Made by a program: the position numbers and the translations under genes. The notes below the pieces were generated by a model, which was given only the letters and a program-made list of their open reading frames with translations, was not told the origin of the DNA and ran no database searches. Positions 1 to 11,187 of a DNA stretch of 64,000 nucleotides are shown piece by piece; position 1 is the first letter of the stretch; the number at the start of each line of letters is the position of its first letter. Source of the stretch: Beaufortia kweichowensis (lineage: Eukaryota > Chordata > Actinopteri > Cypriniformes > Gastromyzontidae); NCBI GenBank assembly GCA_019155185.1, contig CM032794.1:16176946-16240945 (forward strand), written 5' to 3'.

Positions 1-3000
1 TTTAGATGAAACTTATGCTGCAATAACCAAGGTGTGTTTTCTGGTGAAAAGTGTAACTTTTTCTAGAGGTCAACAGGAAACAGATACAGGAAATAAAGAA
101 TAAAGAGTGGCAGTGTTCCACATGCACTGATTTCCACAGGCTGTGGGGTTGTTGTAAGATCTCATGTTACATATATGAAAATGTTTTAGCTCAAATCTGG
201 TCAAAAATATGTCATTTATTTGTGACTCTATCAGTTTTCTACCCAAGACTGTGAAATGTCACTGACCAGCCCTAATACTCGGCTGTCATGTACGTCACAT
301 TTTTCTGATCATAGATAAAATCTAAAGTTGTTTTTTCCATTAGCGCAAGTCTACAAATTCCATGGGAGTAGATGTGCTCATTTAAATTGTTTAACTATAA
401 AATACTCCCTTTCTCTTCTGCACTGGACACCATTTTGCTGGTAAATTAACAGCCCAGTGACGTCCTTAACTTCATTAGAAGAAGAACTTTGGAGCAGTTG
501 TGTTCCTAACAACGACCAAAATCATGCAGGACAATTCTGGCACTCGCTAAGCAGGCTGACAATGTTAAGGCCATTTTATAAGACAGGGAGAGAGTTAAAC
601 GCATATATTAACTTCTGATTTATGGTCACGTGAAAGTGATTTATCCAAACGCATGACTCTAGTGTAAAACCTGTCAGACGCAGTTGCAAAAGGGCTTGCT
701 GCATTCTTTGTCTTTTAGAATGGTGTGAACTCAGCTAAGTTTATTTAAATAGCATTGAAAACTGGAATTGCAGGACATTACACTACAATAAAGGTTGTGT
801 TCTGTGTTATACAAAGGGTTAATGCAACTTCCACACCAGAAATGTAAATGGTTTGCTGAGGGAGGGTCAAGGATTAGGAGCCACTACTATACAGAAAGAG
901 GCCTGTTGACTGACATATTTGCATTGAACTCTGTATATCTTTCCAGTTTACAGGTATTTTAAGAAAGAGATTTTAATGCAGATTTAGCTGCAGTGAAGAA
1001 ACTCTCTTAATTGAAATCTCTGCATGCATGACTAAAAAAACTGATCTTCATCTGATCAAGAAATAATAATGACTATATATATTTTGAAGAGGACAAACAT
1101 GTGATCAAGTGAGTTAGTATGATGGAAGCAGTGGTAGGTCTTGAAAATTGAATTACAAACGATCAGGCCTGTAGATGCAATGTGAGCATGTCTGGTTTTC
1201 CAGGCAACCGAGACAGCACGTAAAAGCACCCAGTGAAACAAAAGATGGAACATGGTGGATGTTGAAATGTGCTGGTCACTTTCTCTAAACACTGTCTATA
1301 TCATTCATCACTATGCTTTATAACCATACCAACAAGCAGTCATCGTGAATGCAGCACAGCACATTAGTGCAAATCCTGATACTGAAATACTGTATATATA
1401 GAGGATGATTCCTCTATGTTGGTGCACAGGGGTAGGGGCATATGGGCGTAACCTATGAATCATAGATTCTTAGTTCTTTAATTGGGATTAATTTGGTTCT
1501 TTAATTTTGTAGACCAATTTATAGATGGATTCGACTATAGAAGACCTTGCATAACGTTGTCTTGTCTCGAAAATGTAAAAATGTCTTTATGCCATTGTAG
1601 TTATGGATATACTGTACAGCACAAAAGACAAATCTTCACAATGAGAAAATAAACTCATTCATAAATTCGTTCATATAGACGTAAAATAGACTGATATAGT
1701 AGGTTAGTGGTATGGGAGTCAGCACTATCTGTAAAGTGCTTTAAATTGAGTGTTCAGAAAAGTGCTTTATAAATTTAATAATTGATTGTAATTAAGGAGT
1801 GCCTGTACACTCAGACTCAGACAACTTAAAAGTCTCCAGGGATGGAGTGGTTTTGGTATAAATTCTCATGCACCACACACTGTTAAATGAGCTGTCATAA
1901 AAGGAATATATATTGAAAATATATATTATTTTTTAATCAAAAAGGATTTGTAAAGTTTTTTTTTAATCTATTACTAAAACAAACATTGAAGCAGTAAATT
2001 ACAAGAGGAAGTGCATTACAGTGATTTTCTTTTTAAATAAACAGTTTATTATCCAACTTCCTGTAATAATCTATCTACTCTATAGAACTATCCACTTAGC
2101 TGTAGTGAATATGTATGCTTATTTATCTATAGCTTTATTTTAATAAACAAATCAATGTTGTTTGGTAAAAAGATTTTAAAAACAGAATTCAAATGGAATA
2201 AGCAGAAGATTTAAGTCTAGGTAAGCAATGCCATCTGGTCTGCATTGACATTTGCCCCGATTCTGAATGCTTATTTGGTTATCTGACATTTTTAACTGAT
2301 GTATCATGGCCTGTGGAATGTATTTGAATGGGTTGGGTCAAGAATTAATTCCAAAAATAATAATAACACTTCCTTATATTTGTTTTAGGAAATGTTTATA
2401 TGTATATATGTCACACGCAATGTGACATATGTACATGTATCCTTCCAAATTAAATAAATCTGTTATATTTAACTAAGGTTTAAGCATGTTTTTTTTGCTA
2501 CCCAATTATGGGTATTGGTATGACAACTTGTGACCACACTGGAATACAGTGATATTGTGTAATCTCAGGGTGTAATACTTTTTAATTATGCTAAATGAGC
2601 TTTTGCAACCTGCATTTCCCATAAGTTTTGAAATTGAGAAATGCTGAAACTGAAAAAGTGTACCCATGTGAAGTAGAGGAAATGTTCAGCATTTATCTTC
2701 CAGACGGATAGCTATTGGTAACAGTAAACACAATAAGATTATGTAATGTGGGCTATGAATGTGTTCTAATTAGTTCACAATACACTGCATACCAACACCC
2801 CAATGGTGAGCCATGGTAGAGTAATTTTACTTGTTTATATCCTCAAAACCTGTTTGAGTTTGATGTAAACTTTGATGTGAACTAATTTCTAACCATCTGA
2901 CTCTAGTTTAAAGCTCAAAAGAAGCTGACTCATTCTAAATATCAAAACACCAGAATAAATTAACAACAGAGGGGCATAAAAGAAAACATCTCAAAATATA

Positions 3001-3226
3001 CACAATGCTAACTCTTGTGTGTTCTGTTAGGACTCAGTTAGGACGGTACTCTGGAAGCATTTATTACTTCCTTAGTATTGACCTAACATCTCCAGATCAG
3101 TTTTTGACAACTTTATAGTTTAAACAAAGACCAGCTGTTGCATATTGTGATTCATACTTTTAATGACATTCCTGTTTATTTGACTGTTTGCTACAGAGTT
3201 TTCACACTTTTTACATTTTTTACCAG
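1..3226. other. gene-free 5' region
   Basis: No exon of a recognisable protein was found here on either strand. The sequence is AT-rich. The first coding exon of the downstream scramblase gene must lie in this stretch or before the window, because the exon at 3227 begins in phase 1. A TATAAAA sits at 396-402, but no convincing start codon with a phase-1 donor could be tied to it. The tail-like stretch near 1725-1780 resembles the 3' part of common fish interspersed repeats. Nothing else is supported. Confidence 0.5.
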
Positions 3227-6200
3227 GGTATCCATCCCCAAACCAGTCTCTATATCCCATGCCCCAGCCAGGAGGACAGTACATGCCTCCCTATCCAATG
3301 GGTGGATATGGAGAACCTGGGCAGCATGCACCAGCTGCTGGATTCCAAGTCGCTTACCATCCAGGTCCAGACCAGGCAATCATGTATCAGCCTGGTCCAG
3401 CTAGTCCAGCATCCCACCCTGGACAACAGTATGGTAAATATATAGGGAAATATTAATGTCATTGGTAAACAAATGTTGTACAAAAGTGTTTAGTTTTGTG
3501 TTTAGTTTCCAGATTTGAATTGTCATATCTGTTTGACGTCTTTATGACATTAAATGGTAGATTGACATGAATTTTTTATTACAGCTTAATAGTGGAAAAC
3601 TGTCACTGCCATTTAATGTTCGTGATTGTGGCAAAAACCTTGGTGTTATTCCAGATCCTACATCTTTGTTTTTATAAGCAGATCAGATTAGATTAGATTT
3701 GAGATTTATTGTTAAATAAAGATGCTTTCTAAGAATATTTATGCATTTATAGATTTAAGGTTAGACTACTATAATACTCAATGTGGAATTGCCCAAAACC
3801 GCTCTAGATTATTTGTACAAATTGTACAAATTGCAGCAGCCAGAATATTGACTGGCACCAGAAAACGAGAGCACATTACATGTGCTTGCGCCTTTAAACA
3901 TTTCTTCCGGTCAGTTTCTGAATTGATTAAAAAATCGCCAATCATGCTAAAAGCCTTTCATGGTCTAGCTCTCTAGGCAGACACATGTGATCTACTTAGC
4001 TTGTGTACAGCATCAGGATCTCCTTCATCATTTAGATCAATAGCTTCTTTTAGTCTCTCAATGATGTTTTAATGCCAAAGGTGACCGGACCAGGCTTCCG
4101 TTTCATATTAGATCTTCCATTTCCATTCCCTCTATTACTATGTTCAAATCCTTGAAAACCTACTTTTATTCTTTTATCTATTAATTCAGCCTGACAGTGT
4201 AAAATTTTTATTTGTCAACCTTTTTTTGGTATGCTTTAATGTTTTGTTTTAAGCTATTTGTTTTAAAACTATTTGGTTTTAACTTTAGTTGTTTTTGAAT
4301 GTGCTATAAATAACTAAACTAAAAAACTTAATAATATTTTAATAGTAATAAACATACTTTAAATATACTTTAAATATATTAAACTTAAAAGATATTTGCT
4401 TAGTAGGTTTGTGTAGCACATAAATCATATTCCCAGTTTTTTTAACTAATAATTTTAACTATTAACTTAATACTATTTTTCTAAACTGTGGATTTATTTA
4501 GCACATTCTGAACATTTCTGTAGAAAAAATGCATGTTGTTTATTGCTGAATGTTGTAAGCTGATGATGTCACCGTCTTTTTCATAACCTTCTCTAGCACC
4601 CTCACCAATGTCAGTGCCTGCTGGAGTACCACCCGGTCTGGAGTACCTCACTCAGGTGAGACTTACCTGACTGACTTTCTTTTTGCCATTGGAGTTTTGT
4701 CACAAGTGTGTCCTAAGTGTTTTTTTTACTACTTTATTCTATGCGCATTTCAGATCGACCAGATCCTAATTCACCAGAAAGTGGAGTTGTTAGAAGGTGA
4801 GTGATTTACATTTTTAGCTTAGAAAGAAACATGACACACCAAAGGAGGATAAGAATATGATTATTACATTACTTTCAAACAGCATGTGCATCAAAATAAG
4901 TTTTGTATGTTTCTGTCATTTCGTTTATGTTATAAAATTAAACACTCCCTTTCAAAAAATACATGAAATTCACATGTATTTCATTACACGTGGACAACAT
5001 ATCACCATTGTATCTACATCTTTGTGCATGGCTTATCTGTAAGGGCCATACAGCATAACAATAATATTTAAAGGCCCTCACGGGTGAAACATTGCCCAAG
5101 CCAAAAACCAAAAGATACATGTGGTGTCTACGATAAAAGGCGCGATGAAGAAAGAGACGCGATGACACTCGGGATTAAAAACAATAGATCCCTATGAAGC
5201 CCTTCATGAAAGCTGCGATGTTTTTTCCGGACCAGCGGGCTATGATCCTTCGCCCTGCGCTTCGAAACGTACGCAATTAGATTTAAGAGTAAAGTCACGT
5301 GCCCGGAGCCGCAGTTACACAAAAGAGCTACATGGTGGCGCTGAAGCACAGACTGTTTTCAAAAGCAGTTTACACAGCAGAGAGAAAGAATCAGTGTTAG
5401 AGCTTTAGAGAAAGAGCAGCAAAGCGGCTTTTATTAAAAAAACACGAACGCTTTACATGATTAGCAGATTGAATTGAGGCTTTTACATCACATATTTAAC
5501 AGCGTATCACGGATGTTCATTATCAAAGTTTATTATTGATGGTGAGTAGCGCCACCTAGTGTGCAAATGTGAATTAGCACAAGGCAAGTCATAGTTTCGT
5601 GTCCAGCGTGAAGGACAGGCTCTCTGGCGATTCGCATCGCTTTATCACGTCGCGTTTAATGTGAAAAAGCCTTTATGCTGCTTTTTATTCCCCTACTGAT
5701 TACAACATTGTTTGATTATAATTCACAACACCTGGTTTCTTCATTACTACAATAATACGTTCTTAGATGTCAATAAATATGTCCTCAGATACAGTATATG
5801 AGTTGTCCAGTATAAAGAACAGAGCATGAACCCTGAGACTACCAGTGCTGTGCTGATGTTTCGTTTAGACACTTTAATGAAAAGATTTTTGCTAATGGTC
5901 AGTTTTGTGGTGAACATTTTTGCTTTTCTTACTTTTTGAAACTATAGTTTAATTAGAAAAATAATCAAACTTTCTTCCATGGTCTTCTGTCCTCTGCAGC
6001 AATCATTGGGTTTGAGACCAATAACCAATACGAAATCAAGAATAGCCTGGGCCAAAAGATGTACTCCGCCAAAGAGAAAAATGACTGCTGCACACGAAAC
6101 TGCTGCGGTTCACTGCGCAGCTTTGACATGAAGATCAAAGATAACAGTGACCGAGAGGTCATGCGTCTCATTCGCCCTTTCCGCTGTGCCACCTGTTGGT

Positions 6201-7647
6201 TTCCCTGCTGCCTGCAAGAGGTAAAACATTCCCAAGTGATTTTAAAGCTAACGAAAAGCTAAATATAGTATGTGTTATAAATAGCATAGTCTTCACTCAA
6301 CAGCTACAATTACTTTGCTCAGGAGGCCATGTGGGCATCGCTACATATTTGTTATGAATATAAATAGAAAAAGGTTAATGCCCTCACTAAAAAGATCTGC
6401 CTTACTGCTTAACCGTCAGTCACACTGAGATTTGTGTAAATATTTCAGGTCGAGGTGCAGGCGCCTCCGGGAACAACCATAGGGTATGTAAAACAGGACT
6501 GGCACCCTTGCTATCCAAAATTCTCCATTCAGGGAGCAAACAAAGGGACAGTGATGAAGCTCGAGGGGCCCTGCATGGCCTGCAACTGCTGTGGTGACGT
6601 GAACTTCGAGGTAACTTTTTCAATGTTGAATCCACATTTCAAACGTGCATTACAGAAAATCATTCCAAATATTGTTGAAGGAGGTTGAGGTAGTGCCTTT
6701 TGCAATTGTTTATTTGTAAATGCACAAATTAACTGTAGAGTTAATTAATACAGGGCTTCAATCCTGCTCTTAGTGTGTGCTGCAAATTTCAGTTCCCAAC
6801 TCTAATAAAGCACAAATAAATTAGCCAATTAAGGTCTTTAAATGAGTTAAAAAGACACTGGCATCACTTTTACTACATATTCATATTAAGTTTGACAATG
6901 CTGTCAAAGTGGATAAAAACTTGTTTTATGAACCAATCACATGTCTGCATGGCATAATAATTTTACATTCAGATACCTTAAATAAAAATAGAAAACTGCA
7001 CTCATAACTGTATCCACTTGAAAGGGTTTTTGTTAGGTTCTGTTTTCTGTTGGACAAAAATGCTATCTCAGCCTTGACATGTGCGTTTTTAGATTTACCC
7101 AGAAAAATGTGCGCATAACTGTACATGATTGTGGCCCTCATTACCGTGAGACAAGCAGCATCCTTGGACCTCTCCAGGTTTCTTACTGTAAGTCTTTTTG
7201 TTTTATTTAGCTAAAAGGCAAGGATGGTGGGAAGCCTATTGGCCGAATCAGTAAGCAGTGGAGCGGCCTGTTGAAGGAAGTCTTCACTGACACTGACAAC
7301 TTTGGCATCCAGTTTCCCTTGGACATGGATGTGAAAATGAAGGCTGTACTTATGGGTGCCTGCTTCCTTATTGTAAGTATTCTGTTAATGGCACATATGA
7401 GCTGTACTCTCCTTTTACAATTATTATGTGTGATCTCAGCTTATAAAACAGACACTACTGATCAGATGTATGAAAATGCACCAGAAAGCGTATTGCGTTG
7501 ACATGTTACAGTGCATCACAAATCAGATATTAGAAGAAAATCATGTCTGCTGTAACTTATCAACCTTTGTTTTTTTTTTTCTCACAGGATTTCATGTTCT
7601 TTGAAAAAGTTGGAGATAGCAACCAGCGCAATACTGTGTTCTCCTAG
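3227..7647 (+). CDS. plscr3: phospholipid scramblase, plscr3-like, copy 1 (5' partial)
   Basis: This gene encodes a scramblase, a Ca2+-activated protein that moves phospholipids between membrane leaflets; the PLSCR3 branch is linked to mitochondrial membranes. Coding exons read as 3227-3433, 4597-4655, 4754-4796, 6000-6220, 6449-6610, 7211-7372 and 7588-7647 (stop TAG), all with GT-AG borders and matching phases. The N-terminal exon is rich in Pro, Gly, Tyr and Gln. Next come the conserved segment GLEYLTQIDQILIHQK, a Cys-rich stretch ending CWFPCCLQE (the palmitoylation region in the family), VEVQAPPGTTIGYVKQ, the Ca2+-binding-like DTDNFGIQFPLD, and a C-terminal hydrophobic helix, KAVLMGACFLI, followed by DFMFFEK. 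The length without the first exon is about 304 codons, normal for the family. The ATG exon (a few codons, ending in phase 1) was not found. A polyadenylation signal candidate is AATAAA at 8338. Family assignment is firm; the '3' subtype rests on similarity and on tnk1 as neighbour. Confidence 0.9.
3746..4240 (+). mobile_element. LINE reverse-transcriptase C-terminal remnant
   Basis: This lies inside the first visible intron of scramblase copy 1. The forward frame from 3722 reads like the end of a Jockey/L2-type LINE reverse transcriptase: LDYYN...IVQIAAARILTGTRKREHIT, then a KAFHGLA-like stretch. Other frames further on continue the usual C-terminal pattern, with SLKTY-like words near 4150. 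Stops and frameshifts show it is a dead fragment. The family name is inferred from remembered LINE motifs only. Confidence 0.7.
5069..5675. repeat. CpG-rich insert, probable non-autonomous DNA element
   Basis: The third visible intron of scramblase copy 1 holds about 600 bases that are clearly richer in CpG than the flanks. The block starts TAAAGGCCCTCACGGGTGAAAC, and the reverse complement of its end reads TAAAGGCTTTTTCACATTAAAC, so the two ends look like imperfect terminal inverted repeats. The closing part (CGTCGCGTTTAATGTGAAAAAGCC) resembles tails of non-autonomous elements common in cyprinids. There is no coding content. An internal CpG island is the alternative reading. Confidence 0.4.
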
Positions 7648-9390
7648 GAGAGAGAAGGACGTTACCAATAAGAGCTTTATTGGTAATCAAAGACTATATA
7701 CATCTGCCACTCAAGTGAAAACAATGTGTCATGTTATTAAAAGAATTGCAAATAATTACAGTGGCATGGTACCATGAGTGCCTGTTGACTGGGTGCCTTT
7801 TAAACAATCACGGCATACTAAAATACAAATAATCGTTAAATACATGCAGCTAACATTTAAATGTTTTCCTTTAACCTTAAATAGTTTTTTTTTTTTTCAG
7901 TTTTTTCTATTTTTAAGTAGTCACATACTTACAGTAAACATGTTTTGAGATATTTTAGGTTTATGTTATACAGAAGTCATATTTCCCTGAAAAATAGTGT
8001 GTTAGTTTGTTTGGATGCAAAAAAGCAGAAAAATAGATTCTACACAGAAGTAAATGCAACAGTGCACAGCCGAACAATGCTGAAAGTAAATACATTCTAG
8101 TTCTCCTAAACAACTTCAGTTTGGAAGGAGGTGTCTTGGTAAATCTGCTTTTCACTCACGGTCATTGCAGATAGCCCTTGATCACAATGTAGGTGATGAA
8201 CAATCTTTATTAACAGATAATATTAAAAAAAGTATACTCCCACGTTTTGTTTATATGCTGTAGAAGAATATGCTAAGTGAAGAAGTGTGTTCAGTAGTTT
8301 ACCCCTTCAAAATGACTGAAATCTGAAACAAAAAATCAATAAAAGTAAAATTATTAATTTATATAAAATAATATAGAAAGTAATTGATAATAGGTTATAC
8401 TTCAAGGGTTTCCTCCTCAAGCTTGGCACACACTTACATATAAAGGTGCCAAAAAGAGGTTTTTGCAGTAATGCCATAGAAGAACCATTTTCATAATCTT
8501 TTATGGTTTTATGAGGTTACATATATTATACTATGAATACTTTTGGACTTTATATCAGCGTAGTTGTGAAGCTGCATGTCAGCAAAGTCATACTAATATA
8601 GAATCTTAACAACTCGACTGTGAGTTTGATATTGTTTTCATACAAAGTTTAACCAAGACATTAATATCAGGTACTTTTCACACAATATTAAGTATATTTT
8701 GTTAAATTCCTACTTGACCATAAACAGCCTTATGCCACTACAAAAACCTTTTCTTTCAGTGGAAGGTTGCATGGATGTTACAGGTTCTTCATCGAACAAA
8801 ACACACAGAGTTTATGAAGCTTTTATAAACCTTTTAGAAGTAAGCAGCCAAACACTGTAAATTAATTGTTACAAATGTACTGCAGCTCTCTAACTGTTGT
8901 TCAACACTCTTTTGTTACACTTAAACATAGAAGTCATCACTTATTAAGGGTGGAAATGTTCATTGCATTAATAAATAGATGTTCCAGTTACTTAAAAATC
9001 TCAGTTGATAACAGATGTAATGTACATGCATATCTAGATACATAAGAAATTTATACATAGTTTTATGTGTTCTTGTGTTTACGTTTCTTCTATTCTATAT
9101 AGTAAGTGTAATATTATACATAATAACAATTATATTGTTATGGTCTGTGTTATATATTACAATGTGTCTAGAATAAGGTCAATAGCATGCATGTGCTGGT
9201 GTAGAAATGTCTTTCATATACTGCCAAATTAAAGATTTCTGTAGTAGCAGAGATAAAACATATAAGCTGATCAAAAAGAAGAAAATAAAGAAATAAAAAA
9301 TGAATAATCTGTGTTACTTAATTCCATTTGTTAAAACAAAATCTGGAGAAAAGCATTACCTTTGTCGGTAAATTATGCTTGTCAAGTCGA
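7648..9390. other. 3' UTR and spacer after scramblase copy 1
   Basis: AT-rich sequence with no gene. The first ~700 bases are probably the 3' UTR of scramblase copy 1 (AATAAA at 8338). Degraded pieces around 8445-8520 and 8740-8850 resemble the fold-back elements with 'GGTTCTT/AAGAACC' words that are better preserved at 12246-12520. Confidence 0.4.
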
Positions 9391-10403
9391 GTAGTGTGAA
9401 CAATGTGCAGCTCTATTAAACGAAACCCCAAGCAAATTAACTCAACTTAACTTGGCCTGACTTGACCAAAGATAATGAAAACATGAGGGCTATATACACT
9501 GTATAAACACCAACTAATCAATTGAACAAGAGAAACTTGGATACAGTTAGGGCAGGGAAACATTAAAGACTACAAAAACTAGAGACGTTGACTACAAGAC
9601 TAACAACATAATACAAAACGCTGATGCACTGTAAACAACACCATAACACAATATATAAGGGTAGGATGGTGGGCTAGAAACGTGGGGCAGGGCAGCATGA
9701 CCAAGGGACATGATGGACAAGTTTCCACAATCCTCAAATAAACATGTGACCAAGGTAGTCCTGGCATGACCGTGGACCATGTGGCAGCAGGCGAGACCGT
9801 TTGCAGCTCCACGTCCACAATCCCACAACCGTAAGGCATAGTCAATGTATGTTAAAGACCATTTGATTAATCCTCTGAGCATTGTAAAATATACTAGCTC
9901 ATTCAAACCAGCATGAAAAATGTATTTTAAAGTCATATCATTAAAATCAATCCAATGAGCTAAACACAAAACTCCTCAACAAAGTCCTCAATAGGACAGT
10001 TAGCTTGCTGGAAGTGCAGGAGATGTACTGGTGGGTACATTGTTCTGGTCCGTGTGTAAACTTCACAGTATGGTGGAGTAGTGTGAACCTATGTGCAGCT
10101 TTATTAAAGGTGGAAGCCAAACAAATGAACATAATCAAAGACTAGACTAAATTGGACTTGATTGGGTTGGACTGGAGACTCAACACTAGTAGACTGATAT
10201 GAATAAAGCTTAAGAAAAAACAACTGAAACATGACTCTTAAAATTAAAGGTGCAACGAAAGTTTCGTCACAGTGATGCCACAGAATCATTTTTGTTCCCC
10301 CCAAAACTTTTTAAGAGTGTATAAACACCAGCTAATCAAGGGAGCAAGGAAGACCTATGGAGACAGTTAGGGCACAGCATGAAAGACTACAAAAACCAGA
10401 GAC
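9391..10403. repeat. direct repeat pair, second copy interrupted by an 87-bp insert
   Basis: The segment 9391-9586 recurs at 10078-10403. Both begin GTAGTGTGAAC, share AAACATGA, TATAAACACCA, CTAATCAA and ACAGTTAGGGCA, and end with GACTACAAAAACTAGAGAC or GACTACAAAAACCAGAGAC. Copy two differs by an insert at about 10234-10320, bounded by ACTCTTAAAATTAAAGG and TTTTTAAGAGTGT, which look like terminal inverted repeats of a MITE-like element. Together the two repeats could be the ends of a decayed LTR-type element or a local duplication; no coding core was recognised between them. Confidence 0.55.
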
Positions 10404-11187
10404 ATGGAATACAAAATTCAACTTAAAAAATAAAAAGACATGACAACCTAACAACAAATCCTCACAATTTTTGCCTTTTTATTTATTTAAAAAAGAGACA
10501 GTCCTGCTGCCCAGTAAATAACAATAAAAAAATGCTAATAATAATAAACACATTTTGTTGTGTGAATAAGAAACACAATAGTTGGGACAGTGAAGTCAAG
10601 CAGATACACTTGTCCAACCTGTTTACCTAAATTATGTATGTGAAAATCTGGTATCTGCAACAACGATGTGTGTCGTTCCATTAAGCTGAAAAGAAGGAGG
10701 AGCAGAAGTTTTACGTTTTTTTTAAGTTTCTAATTTAAATACGTAAAAAAAGGGGAGGAGGATGCTATCAGTATAGAAACCTCAAATTTTTAGGAGCAAA
10801 GACACCTGTATTTGCAGACGCCTTATGCGAAAACATAAACCAAAATCTCAATTCTTGTGAGACCTTATTCTTATAACAAGGAACTTGCATGTATAGCAGT
10901 CCATCAAGACTTATTTGTGGAGCATCAAGAAAAACTCAAGAGGCAAGACTTGGTTGAGTTTTAATATGTAAGTGATAATTATTAATAATTTATTAATAAT
11001 TTATTAATTAATTTATTTATTTCCAGGCATTTTTATGAACTAATTTTGTTGTTTCCTGCGTTGTATTTTACAGTCACAGCCGCGTTTATTTTAGCTCCAT
11101 CATCACAGTGACCTTCTCAGATTGAACTTCTCAGGAGAGATTCTCAGGAAAACATTTGATGCACACTTACATCAGTTTGTTTACAAC

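Noticed and set aside
9592..9969. 125-codon open frame on the minus strand
   Set aside because: It lies within the repeat-flanked spacer, has no recognisable domain, no splice context and unremarkable composition; chance opening is more likely.
10975..11022. TAATAATTTATTAATAA-type repeat as a possible regulatory array
   Set aside because: Simple AT microsatellite-like sequence; no evidence for function.
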